64,000 nt of DNA from Streptomyces spirodelae (GTDB lineage: Bacteria; Actinomycetota; Actinomycetes; Streptomycetales; Streptomycetaceae). The position numbers and the translations under genes are program-made. The stretch covers positions 186,001 through 250,000 of the forward strand of contig NZ_JAFFZN010000005.1 of assembly GCF_017676385.1 (NCBI RefSeq), written 5' to 3'. Numbering within the stretch: the stretch's first letter is position 1; each line of letters opens with the position of its first letter. Below, one piece after another: positions 8,709-19,075 of this stretch. The notes under the pieces are model-generated. The model was not told the DNA's origin. It ran no database searches and worked only from the letters and a program-made list of their open reading frames with translations.

Positions 8709-9197
8709 ATGTCGTTCGATAAAGAGTGGGCGAGCCTCAAGTCCGACGCGCAAAGCAAGTCATCGCCCCATATGCAACTCAACGGATACAACGCGGAGAA
8801 TCGCCAGTCCCCGAAGGGCGGGTACGTCCCCGATCTCGCTGTGAAGCGAGATGATTTGGGGGCCGTCGGCAAAGACGCCTACGAGCTGCATCGCAAGCTT
8901 CAGAAGTGTGCGGACATCGACGGAAAGGGACTCGATGGTTCCGGGCGCAGCACCACGGACCGAGCCGCGCGAGAGCTCGAAGACCACGAATTTCAAATCG
9001 GTGCGGCACTCAAGACCGCGGTAAAGATCTGGAACACCCAACGTAAAACTCTGCAGCAGGGTTGTGCCCGCATCTCCAACCACCTGGACTACACCAAGGA
9101 TCTGCATTCCAAGGAGGACGCAGACATTGCCGCATCCCTGACCTCTCGAGACGGAAAACCAGTCTCCACTTCCGCGATTTATAAATGGATCAAGTAG
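8709..9197 (+). CDS. WXG100/ESX-like helical protein
   Basis: 162 residues from the ATG at 8709, preceded by a strong GAGGGGGG ribosome site. The ATG at 8661 in the same frame has none. No signal peptide or membrane segment is visible. Most of the chain is predicted helical: DDLGAVGKDAYELHRKLQ, then a second long helix through KTAVKIWNTQRKTLQQGCARI and NHLDYTKDLHSKED. This pattern matches small Streptomyces proteins grouped with WXG100/type VII secretion substrates. It is 9 bp upstream of a large protein with a true W-x-G turn, so the two probably form a pair. Base composition is low for this genome. The secretion role is inferred; no EccC-type ATPase is in the window. Confidence 0.6.
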   Translation: MSFDKEWASLKSDAQSKSSPHMQLNGYNAENRQSPKGGYVPDLAVKRDDLGAVGKDAYELHRKLQKCADIDGKGLDGSGRSTTDRAARELEDHEFQIGAALKTAVKIWNTQRKTLQQGCARISNHLDYTKDLHSKEDADIAASLTSRDGKPVSTSAIYKWIK

Positions 9198-9206
9198 GCG
9201 CTCAAT

Positions 9207-11447
9207 ATGCCCCGACTCACCTGGCGCAACGTCTATCAGGTCGATCTCGGCCCCTTGAAGTCGGCCATCGGACAGTGGAACACCATGGTCGGCAAGTTGG
9301 AAGAGGTTTCCACTGAAGCGCACGACGGCATGCTCAAGAAAGCAAACAAGGCGGAATGGGCAGGCGTCAACGCGGACGTAACCCGTCCCTTCATCAAGGC
9401 GATCGCCGATGAAATCACGGACGCCCACACTGAAGCCAAGGATCTGCACAAAGAGTTGAGTGACGCGTACCGCGCGCTGAAGTCGATCCAGGACGAATTG
9501 CAGACCAAGGTCGATGACGCCCGCCGTAAGGGAATTGAGATCTCGGACGGCAAGGACGGGCAGATCATCTGCAAGTACCCGCCCCAGCCTGGCCACCAGA
9601 ACGAGGTGATCTCGGAGAAACGGCGGAAGGAACTCCAGACCCTCGGCGAAGAACTCGCCGCGCTGGTGGCCCGAGCCAACAGTCGGGACTCCTATACGGC
9701 AGGAATCCTCGCCAAGATCCATGGCGGTGACCCCCATAATTTCGCCAAGAATGGGTCAATTGACGCCTACAAAGCCAAACGGGCGCTTGAGATCACACGG
9801 AAGGGGGCAGAGGCGAGCAACAAGGAGCTCCGCAAGCTCGCAGAAATCCTCAAATACAATAAGGATGACCCGTCCTTCAGTCACGCTTTCTTCAAAGGTC
9901 TCGGCGGACCGAAGGAAACCCTCGAATACTACGCCAGGATGTCGATTGACGGGACCGGCGCCTCAGGTAAGGCTCGACTCGACGCCGTGCAGGACCTTCA
10001 ACGGTACTTAGGGCCGACTCTTGCCACTGCGACAGACCCCGACCACAAGGGCTACTTGAACTGGGGACCCGCATTCCGGCGCCTCGGCACGAAAGATATC
10101 CGTATCGACGCGCTGGGCTTCCAGCCAAAAGGTTACCAACTCCTGGGGGGCATCCTCCGCTACGGGAACTACGACAAAAAATTTCTCACCCCCATCGCCG
10201 AACATGTCGTGCAACTGCAGCACGATCACCCCACGGGCTACTGGAAAACACCCTTCGGTCCGGACGCGCAGTTCGGACTCGACCCGAACGGGAAGAAGAA
10301 CTCGGGCTACGACCCGGTGACCAGTGTGCTGGAAGCGCTCGGGCACAGCCCGGAAGCTTCGGAGGCGTTCTTCTCAAAGGATCCCGGTGTGAAACCGGTG
10401 TCTGCGTACGACGAAAACGGAAAGATTGATCCGAATAAGTCCATCGATTACTCGTATCTGGATGAGTTGACCCGCGAGGACTACCACTGGAACAACGACG
10501 GCACATCGCCCGTTCGCGGAGAGCAGGTGCTGAGCGGCAAGGATGCCCTGGGCCATGCTCTCGAGTCCGCCACGATTGGAAACCCGTACGACGAGCCTGC
10601 GGTGGGCGGGAATCCGCACACAGACTCGCGTGCAAGCATCGTGGACAAGTTGATCAGAACTGTGGACAAGAATCATGAGTTCGTCTCTCGCGACATCAGC
10701 GACAGCATGGGAAAGATCGCAGGCGAATATATGCCGGAGATCAACAAGGCAGTGGCTGGCGCGGACGGCAAAGTGAACAGCGATTTGTTCATAACTGCTC
10801 ATACCAGAGACTTCGACACGCAGGCTTCCATCAGGTTCCTGGACGCCCTGGGCAGACATCCTGAGGGACATGCAGAAGCGACTTTGGGCGCACAACGGTA
10901 CCAAGCCGATCTCATGCGTGAGGTATCACGGCAGCCCGATCATTTCAGTGGCTCCCCAGAAGATAATATGCGGCAGGTGGCGCGGAATTCGGGCACACTC
11001 GAGGGAATACTCGGTTCAGCCCGGCACGATGCGGTGATCACGGAAGGCCAGGAAGCCGAAAAGAAGTTCAACGAAGAACTCGAGAAGCGTGGCGAAATAA
11101 TCAAACAAATCGTTGGACTTCCCGTAGGGGCAGCTGCGGAAAGAGTACCCGTCGGGGGCGACCTCATCACCGGCATAACCGAGCAAGTGATCGACTCGGC
11201 GGTGGAGAGTCAGCAGAAGCACACCTTGGAAGACGACGCGAGCAGCGGCGCCACGGTGTCCTTCGAGACGCGGGAGCAGGCAGGCCGCTGGGCTCAATAT
11301 GCGGCGCGCAACGCCGGCTATCCACCAGGGGTCAACGCGACGGACTTCGCGAGAGACATCTCAAACGAGACGGCCGACGGATACGACCACGGTGAACAGG
11401 TCAGGGAAAACGGCTATGACAACAAAGTGCGACGCTCTGGTGATTGA
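9207..11447 (+). CDS. Large protein with N-terminal WXG100-like domain, effector-like
   Basis: 746 residues. The first 110 residues form a helix, a W-A-G turn (W51-G53 in KAEWAGVNADVTRP) and a second long helix with DAHTEAKDLHKELSDAYRAL, which is the WXG100 pattern of type VII secretion substrates. The rest is a long, mostly helical region that I cannot assign to an enzyme. It contains KGYLNWGPAFRRLGTKD and a C-terminal part with a hydrophobic stretch (QIVGLPVGAAAERVPVGGD) and SFETREQAGRWAQYAARNAG. There is no obvious toxin active site and no following immunity-like gene, except that the next gene encodes a lipoprotein overlapping by 32 bp. Local G+C is low (43% in the 60 bases from 9841). 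Family membership such as DUF6571 is possible but unverified. Confidence 0.65.
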   Translation: MPRLTWRNVYQVDLGPLKSAIGQWNTMVGKLEEVSTEAHDGMLKKANKAEWAGVNADVTRPFIKAIADEITDAHTEAKDLHKELSDAYRALKSIQDELQTKVDDARRKGIEISDGKDGQIICKYPPQPGHQNEVISEKRRKELQTLGEELAALVARANSRDSYTAGILAKIHGGDPHNFAKNGSIDAYKAKRALEITRKGAEASNKELRKLAEILKYNKDDPSFSHAFFKGLGGPKETLEYYARMSIDGTGASGKARLDAVQDLQRYLGPTLATATDPDHKGYLNWGPAFRRLGTKDIRIDALGFQPKGYQLLGGILRYGNYDKKFLTPIAEHVVQLQHDHPTGYWKTPFGPDAQFGLDPNGKKNSGYDPVTSVLEALGHSPEASEAFFSKDPGVKPVSAYDENGKIDPNKSIDYSYLDELTREDYHWNNDGTSPVRGEQVLSGKDALGHALESATIGNPYDEPAVGGNPHTDSRASIVDKLIRTVDKNHEFVSRDISDSMGKIAGEYMPEINKAVAGADGKVNSDLFITAHTRDFDTQASIRFLDALGRHPEGHAEATLGAQRYQADLMREVSRQPDHFSGSPEDNMRQVARNSGTLEGILGSARHDAVITEGQEAEKKFNEELEKRGEIIKQIVGLPVGAAAERVPVGGDLITGITEQVIDSAVESQQKHTLEDDASSGATVSFETREQAGRWAQYAARNAGYPPGVNATDFARDISNETADGYDHGEQVRENGYDNKVRRSGD

Positions 11448-12042
11448 TACCGCGAGGACCGTTCGAGTGGTTGGTACGGGCTTTTTGACCATTCTGCTCG
11501 TGTCAGGATGCGGTGAGACCAAGCGCGAGTACCGGGTACCTCACGACTTGTGTGGAATGAAGGTGGCCCCAGAATCGATCAAGCCGTTCCTGCCAGGCGG
11601 GAAGAACCTCTCCGAGAACGACTGGTTCCGGCACACCGAGGAGGAAGGCACCTGCACCCTGAGTGTGGACGGAGAAAGGCAGCTGCAATTCAGCGGCTCC
11701 TGGACACGGCGGGAGTCTGTCGGAGGCTATCACCTAAGGTTCCCCACTCGTCTACAGGGCGGGAAGTACATCGTCGGCGAGAGGGAAGCTGCGGCTCATT
11801 TCTCGTGTTTTAATCCGAAAGCACGCTTCAACCTGCGAACCTCTCCGGGGAAGAGTGGCAAGAGCAAGTCGGTGCCGGCCGACACATATGTTGTCCGCAT
11901 CACGGCCTATCACGAGCCCGAGGGCCGGGAAGAAAGCAAAAAGGCTATGAAAGACTTCATCATCCCCTTCACCAAGGAGTTGAAAAAGCAGCTTCCGTGC
12001 CAGGAGAAGCCCACGAAGGGCAGTTCGGCAACGCCGAAATAA
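11416..12042 (+). CDS. Putative lipoprotein coupled to the WXG-like gene
   Basis: 208 residues from the ATG at 11416, which overlaps the end of the upstream gene by 32 bp and suggests coupled translation. The N-terminus is basic, then hydrophobic (TVRVVGTGFLTILLV), ending in the lipobox VSGC, so it should be a membrane-anchored lipoprotein. The mature domain has paired cysteines (LCGMKV, GTCTLS, HFSCFNP, LPCQEK) that could form disulphides. Its C-terminus is Lys-rich. I do not recognise the family. As the last gene of the low-G+C cassette it may be a surface partner or protector of the preceding protein; this is inference from position only. Confidence 0.65.
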   Translation: MTTKCDALVIDTARTVRVVGTGFLTILLVSGCGETKREYRVPHDLCGMKVAPESIKPFLPGGKNLSENDWFRHTEEEGTCTLSVDGERQLQFSGSWTRRESVGGYHLRFPTRLQGGKYIVGEREAAAHFSCFNPKARFNLRTSPGKSGKSKSVPADTYVVRITAYHEPEGREESKKAMKDFIIPFTKELKKQLPCQEKPTKGSSATPK

Positions 12043-12073
12043 CGGCGCGGGGACGACGCCCGGAATCGCAAAG

Positions 12074-12101
12074 GGGCCGCACCCCTCGCGGGGTGCGGCC
12101 C
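12074..12101. terminator. Bidirectional terminator between lipoprotein and aconitase genes
   Basis: GGGCCGCACCCC and its complement form a 12-bp stem around the 4-nt loop TCGC. It lies between two convergent genes (stops at 12042 and 12131). On the minus strand it is followed by TTTGCG, so it should end both transcripts. Confidence 0.85.
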
Positions 12102-12130
12102 TTCGTGGTGGGCATTTCGCCCGTACGGGC

Positions 12131-14946
<2,816 letters not shown>

Positions 14947-15020
14947 CCTTGCCGACGCCACTACTACCGACGCCGACTCGATCTCGCCCTGCGACAGCGA
15001 CCGCGACGTATGCCGTCGCC

Positions 15021-15044
15021 AGTTATCTCGATGTCGAGATAACT
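15021..15044. promoter_or_regulatory. Long palindrome TATCTC-N6-GAGATA between acnA and permease
   Basis: The 24-bp sequence is a perfect inverted repeat with 11-bp arms around TG; its core reads TATCTCGATGTCGAGATA. It sits about 160 bp upstream of aconitase and 177 bp upstream of the permease start. A palindrome with the same outer half-sites lies at 16848-16865. MarR-family proteins, including TamR of S. coelicolor, which is reported to act on aconitase genes, bind sites of this general form. Alternatively the adjacent XRE-MurA fusion binds both. Confidence 0.6.
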
Positions 15045-15093
15045 CTAGTACACGACCGCCCGCCGGTCATGCCTGCCCCCGAGTGCCCACCGC

Positions 15094-15168
15094 GTGCGGC
15101 GCCGACACGTGCGGCGCCGGTCGGTGCGGCGCCGGTCGGTGCGGCGCCGACGTACGCGGCTCCGACAC
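15094..15168 (+). repeat. Five tandem 15-bp repeats
   Basis: Five consecutive units based on GTGCGGCGCCGACAC/GTGCGGCGCCGGTCG run without spacers; units 2 and 3 are identical. They fall between the palindrome at 15021 and the permease start. The frame is open through them, so an earlier permease start would turn them into a 25-residue Cys/Gly/Arg-rich repeat, which is unlikely for an APC permease. Confidence 0.7.
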
Positions 15169-15220
15169 GCGCGGGCCCGTGGACGGGGCCCCGTGGACGA
15201 GAGGCCACGGCTGCCCCACA

Positions 15221-16621
15221 GTGGTCTCCGTGTCCAGCAACGGCCCGCCCGACACCGCACCCCTCGGCCCCCGAGAGCCGCACGAGCCGACGCTCAAGCG
15301 GGCCATCGGGCCCAGACTGCTGATCCTGTTCGTGATCGGCGACATCCTGGGCACCGGCATCTACGCCACCACGGGCAAGGTCGCGGGAAAGGTCGGCGGA
15401 GCGCTGTGGCTGCCGTTCGCGATCGGTTTCGCCGTGGCGATACTGACGGCCGCCTCGTACGTGGAGCTGGTCGGCAAGTACCCGAAGGCCGCCGGTGCCG
15501 CGCTCTACACCCAGCGCGCGTTCAAGGTGCCCTTTCTGACGTTCCTCGTCGCCTTCATGGTGATGTGTTCCGGGCTGTCCTCAGCCAGCGCGGCAGCGCT
15601 CGCCTTCGGCGGGGACTACCTGGACGAGCTGACGAACGGCACCGTGCCGGCGACCCTCGCGGCCGTCCTGTTCATCCTGGCGCTCGCAGCGCTGAACCTG
15701 CGCGGCGTCTCGGAGTCGGTCAAGGCCAACGTCGTCTTCACCCTGGTCGAGCTGACCGGTCTGCTCGTCATCCTCGGAATCGGCCTGGCCGCCGTCCTCA
15801 CCGGCGACGGCGAGCCTGCCAGGCTGGGCGACCTGGAGACCGGGGGCACCGGCTACGCACTGCTGTCCGGGGTGCTCGGCGCCACCGCACTGGGGTTCTT
15901 CGCTTTCGTGGGCTTCGAGGACTCGGTCAACATGGCCGAGGAGACGGTGGAACCGCAGCGCACCTTCCCGCGCGGCATCTTCATCGGTGTAGCGGTCACC
16001 GGCACCGTCTACGTCCTCGTCGCGCTGGTCTCCTCGCTGCTGGTGCCGACGAGCACACTGGCGGCCTCCAGCGGGCCGCTGCTGGAGGTGGTCAAGGCGG
16101 GCGGGATCGCCTTCCCGCACCGGCTGTTCGCGCTGATCGCCCTGTTCGCGGTGGCCAACTCCGCGCTGATCAACATCATGATGGCCTCGCGCCTGTGCTA
16201 CGGCATGGCGAACGAGCGCATCCTGCCCCGCGGAATGGGCAGAGTGCTGCCGGGCCGCCGCACCCCTGTGGCCGGGATCGTCTTCGTGACGCTGCTGGCC
16301 CTCGGACTGGTCTCGACGGGCGAGATCGCCGGGCTCGGCGACACCACGTCGTTCCTGCTGCTGTGCGTCTTCGCCGTGGTGAACGTCGCCGTGCTCGTGC
16401 TGCGCCGCGACCAGGTGGCGCACCCTCACTTCCGGGTCCCCACCCCGCTGCCCGTACTGGGCGCCGTCACCGCACTGATCCTGGCGAGCCCACTGGCGGA
16501 CCGCTCCGCCGGGGTCTACCTCAGGGCGGGCGTCCTGGTGCTGCTGGGCGTCGCGCTGTGGGCCGTCAACAAGCTGGTACTCAGGGCGCGCGACGAGGGC
16601 CCGGGCGGGTCGCGGCCGTGA
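15221..16621 (+). CDS. APC-family amino acid permease
   Basis: About 466 residues with about 12 membrane segments. The first transmembrane helix holds the APC signature IGDILGTGIYATTGKVAGK, and FAFVGFEDSVNMAEETVEPQ is the helix 6-7 region typical of cationic or neutral amino acid permeases. The start is uncertain: GTGs at 15221 and 15230 are both in frame with a poor ribosome site (GAGAGG about 17 nt upstream of the first). The frame is open back to 15083 through a tandem repeat. The gene is divergent from aconitase and upstream of an XRE-MurA fusion gene; palindromes of the same form flank it on both sides, which suggests shared control. The substrate cannot be told from sequence. Confidence 0.85.
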   Translation: MVSVSSNGPPDTAPLGPREPHEPTLKRAIGPRLLILFVIGDILGTGIYATTGKVAGKVGGALWLPFAIGFAVAILTAASYVELVGKYPKAAGAALYTQRAFKVPFLTFLVAFMVMCSGLSSASAAALAFGGDYLDELTNGTVPATLAAVLFILALAALNLRGVSESVKANVVFTLVELTGLLVILGIGLAAVLTGDGEPARLGDLETGGTGYALLSGVLGATALGFFAFVGFEDSVNMAEETVEPQRTFPRGIFIGVAVTGTVYVLVALVSSLLVPTSTLAASSGPLLEVVKAGGIAFPHRLFALIALFAVANSALINIMMASRLCYGMANERILPRGMGRVLPGRRTPVAGIVFVTLLALGLVSTGEIAGLGDTTSFLLLCVFAVVNVAVLVLRRDQVAHPHFRVPTPLPVLGAVTALILASPLADRSAGVYLRAGVLVLLGVALWAVNKLVLRARDEGPGGSRP

Positions 16622-16847
16622 CCGCCGCGCGAGTGCGCCCGGAGGCGTGCGCTGGACCGGACGGGTCGTGGCATCCACTGGAACGGCCCAGGGTGTGCAT
16701 CAGGAACGACGCAGGGCCGTGCCACCAGGAACGGCCAGGAACGACCGCCGGTCACATGCACCGGAACCGCCGGGCGCGCAAGTCGACTGCGGCATTCGGG
16801 CGGTTGCCCGTCAGTCACACGCGCCTCACCACCCCCGGGCGCGCTCC

Positions 16848-16865
16848 TATCTCAGATCTGAGATA
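16848..16865. promoter_or_regulatory. Palindromic operator overlapping the XRE-MurA promoter
   Basis: TATCTCAGATCTGAGATA is a perfect 18-bp palindrome ending 11 bp before the ATG. It shares the TATCTC-N6-GAGATA layout with the site at 15021-15044. A -10-like TACGGT (16864-16869) overlaps its right end, so a bound protein would block transcription. Autorepression by the XRE domain of the next gene is the simplest reading. The rest of 16622-16847 shows nothing I can name. Confidence 0.65.
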
Positions 16866-16876
16866 CGGTTTCCTCC

Positions 16877-18406
16877 ATGACCGACGACTACCTCGCACGT
16901 ATCGGCCAGTTGATCCGCGATGCCCGGCAGCACAGGGGCTGGACGCAGTCCCAGCTCGCGGAGGCGCTCGGCACCAGCCAGAGCGCCGTCAACCGGATCG
17001 AGCGCGGGAACCAGAACATCAGCCTTGAGATGATCGCCCGCATCTCCGAGGCGCTGGACAGCGAGATCGTGTCGCTGGGCTATTCGGGCCCGATGCACCT
17101 GCGCGTGGTGGGCGGACGGCGCCTCTCCGGCAGTATCGACGTCAAGACGAGCAAGAACGCCTGCGTGGCCCTGTTGTGTGCCTCGCTCCTCAACTCCGGT
17201 CGTACGGTGCTGCGTCGGGTCGCCCGGATCGAGGAGGTCTACCGCATCCTGGAGGTGCTCTCCTCGATCGGGGTGCGCACCCGGTGGATCAACGGTGGCG
17301 CGGACCTGGAGATCGTGCCACCCGCCGAACTCGACCTGGACTCCATCGACGAGGAGGCCGCGCGCCGCACCCGGAGCATCATCATGTTCCTCGGCCCGCT
17401 GCTGCACCGGATGGACCGCTTCCGCATTCCCTACGCGGGCGGTTGCGACCTGGGCACCCGTACGGTCGAGCCGCATATGAGCGCGCTGCGCCACTTCGGG
17501 CTGGCGGTCACCGCGACGGAGGGCATCTACCACGCCGAGGTGGAGGCCGGGGTCGCACCCAAACGGCCGATCGTACTGACGGAGCGCGGGGACACCGTCA
17601 CGGAGAACGCGCTGCTGGCCGCCGCCCGGCACGACGGCGTCACGGTCATCCGCAACGCCTCGTCCAACTACATGGTCCAGGACCTGTGCTTCTTCCTGGA
17701 ACAGCTGGGCGTACGGATCGAAGGCATCGGTTCGACGACGCTGACGGTGCACGGCGTGCCCGTCATCGACACGGACGTGGACTACTCGCCCTCCGAGGAC
17801 CCGGTCGAGGCGATGAGCCTGGTGGCCGCCGCCGTCGTCACCGAGTCGGAACTGACGGTGTGCCGGGTGCCGGCCGAGTTCATGGAGATCGAGCTGGCGG
17901 TCCTGGAGGAGATGGGCCTCGACTTCGACCGCAGCGCGGAGTACGCGGCCGACAACGGCCGTACCCGGCTGACGGATCTGACGGTGCGGCCGTCCAAGCT
18001 GGAGGCGCCCATCGACAAGATCCACCCGATGCCGTTCCCTGGCCTCAACATCGACAACGTCCCGTTCTTCGCGGCCATCGCCGCCTCCGCGCAGGGCAAG
18101 ACCCTCATCCACGACTGGGTCTACGACAACCGCGCCATCTATCTGACCGACCTCAACCGCCTCGGCGGCAGGCTCCAACTCCTCGACCCGCACCGGGTAC
18201 TGGTCGAAGGCCCCACCCGCTGGCGGGCAGCGGAAATGATGTGCCCCCCGGCACTGCGCCCGGCCGTCGTGGTGCTGCTGGCCATGCTGGCGGCGGAGGG
18301 CACCTCGGTACTGCGGAACGTGTACGTCATCAACCGCGGCTACGAGGACCTCGCCGAACGCCTCAACGAGGTGGGAGCGCAGATCGAGACGTTCCGCGAC
18401 ATCTGA
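16877..18406 (+). CDS. XRE helix-turn-helix fused to MurA-type enolpyruvyl transferase
   Basis: 509 residues. Residues 9-65 are an XRE/Cro DNA-binding domain (QLIRDARQHRGWTQSQLAEA, SQSAVNRIERG). Residues 75-505 are a MurA/EPSP-synthase domain, which normally transfers enolpyruvate from PEP to UDP-GlcNAc. The catalytic set looks intact: K93-N94, R166 region, C190 in AGGCDLGTR (the phosphomycin-target cysteine), D393 in PGLNIDNV and R461 in ALRPAVV. Housekeeping MurA lacks the XRE part, so this is a second, regulatory-looking copy. S. coelicolor has a MurA-like gene beside its aconitase gene. There is no ribosome site, and TACGGT lies 7 nt before the ATG, so the mRNA is probably leaderless. It may sense UDP-sugar or PEP and act on the TATCTC sites; this is inference. 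Confidence 0.85.
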   Translation: MTDDYLARIGQLIRDARQHRGWTQSQLAEALGTSQSAVNRIERGNQNISLEMIARISEALDSEIVSLGYSGPMHLRVVGGRRLSGSIDVKTSKNACVALLCASLLNSGRTVLRRVARIEEVYRILEVLSSIGVRTRWINGGADLEIVPPAELDLDSIDEEAARRTRSIIMFLGPLLHRMDRFRIPYAGGCDLGTRTVEPHMSALRHFGLAVTATEGIYHAEVEAGVAPKRPIVLTERGDTVTENALLAAARHDGVTVIRNASSNYMVQDLCFFLEQLGVRIEGIGSTTLTVHGVPVIDTDVDYSPSEDPVEAMSLVAAAVVTESELTVCRVPAEFMEIELAVLEEMGLDFDRSAEYAADNGRTRLTDLTVRPSKLEAPIDKIHPMPFPGLNIDNVPFFAAIAASAQGKTLIHDWVYDNRAIYLTDLNRLGGRLQLLDPHRVLVEGPTRWRAAEMMCPPALRPAVVVLLAMLAAEGTSVLRNVYVINRGYEDLAERLNEVGAQIETFRDI

Positions 18407-18528
18407 GCGGCGACTCCCCCCGCGGAGTCCCTCCGCCTCAGGCCGGTTCACGAAGTTCATTTCGTTGAGGAACGCCCTGAGAGACGGAACAACTGGCTCC
18501 ACACCCCCGTACGTGAGCTGCGGACCGT

Positions 18529-18558
18529 TCGCCGCCCGAGGCATGCCCCGGGCGGCGA
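18529..18558. terminator. Hairpin between XRE-MurA and DUF397 genes
   Basis: CGCCGCCCG and CGGGCGGCG pair as a 9-bp perfect GC stem around a 10-nt loop. It sits between convergent genes (stops at 18406 and 18579) and can serve both. Confidence 0.6.
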
Positions 18559-18578
18559 GACGTCGTCCTCCGGCGCCC

Positions 18579-18770
18579 TCAGCGCCGCGCTGCGAAGTGC
18601 ACGACCTGACTCCAGCCCGCGCGGCCCACTGTGAGAAGCCGGTGGGCCGCGTCCTTGGAGTCGCGTACGTTGACCGCCTCTTCCGCCATCGCAACCTCCA
18701 CGCGGCTGTCGCCGTCACTACCGCTGTAGCTGGACTTGAACCAGGCGAGTTCCGTCGTGCCACTGCTCAT
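18579..18770 (-). CDS. DUF397 protein
   Basis: 63 residues carrying the DUF397 core: LAWFKSSYSGSDGDSRVEVA followed by VNVRDSKDA and a C-terminal WSQVV. DUF397 proteins are small partners of XRE/DUF5753 regulators in Streptomyces (the WhiJ/BldB-type system). Usually the regulator gene is intact and overlaps just upstream. Here only a frameshifted piece of it remains (18767-18900), so this copy seems orphaned. It shares most of its sequence with the DUF397 gene at 21192-21383, which suggests duplication. Confidence 0.85.
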   Translation of the reverse strand: MSSGTTELAWFKSSYSGSDGDSRVEVAMAEEAVNVRDSKDAAHRLLTVGRAGWSQVVHFAARR

Positions 18771-18900
18771 GGCTCTCCCTCCTCGCAGTCGCTCCGGCAG
18801 GGCCGGGATTTCTGAGGCTCAGGAACCTGAGCGCGCAGTGTGTCATGGCGACGGCAGAGCAGACTCGCCTCTTTCCGGTCCGAAATCAGTTGCCCCGTTC
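18767..18900 (-). pseudogene. Remnant of an XRE/DUF5753 regulator (C-terminal end)
   Basis: Translation gives QLISDRKEASLLCRRHDTLR, nearly the same as the end of the intact regulator at 21380 (RLISDRKEVRLLCQRYDTLR). A single-base loss near 18800 then shifts the frame: restoring one G gives SRALPERLRGG, matching SRALLERLRGE of the intact copy. Upstream of about 18900 the similarity stops, so the DNA-binding part is gone. An open frame runs on to 19075 but is not a gene. Confidence 0.65.
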
Positions 18901-19075
18901 CGCTCGCTCTGAGCAGCCGGCTGGCGTGCCCTGCTGGCTGGAACGGAGTGGCGGAAGCGGAACTCTCATTGCCACCTTGCGTCACACAGGCGTGGTTGGC
19001 TGCTCCCTCGCTTAAGCTCGCTGCCTTGGTGCACATGACAGCTATTGGTGTCACAAGAGCCCTGGGAGGCGGCAC

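Noticed and set aside
15094..15168. Tandem 15-bp units as N-terminal coding repeat of the permease
   Set aside because: APC permeases start shortly before helix 1; a Cys/Gly/Arg-rich 25-residue repeat would be foreign, and no ribosome site supports the earlier start.
16877..18406. The only housekeeping MurA
   Set aside because: The XRE domain and the regulatory-type promoter point to a second, specialised copy; a standard murA is expected elsewhere.
18767..19075. 102-codon frame as an intact gene
   Set aside because: Only the last 43 codons resemble a regulator end and they are frameshifted; the first part is the promoter region of the protease gene read backwards.
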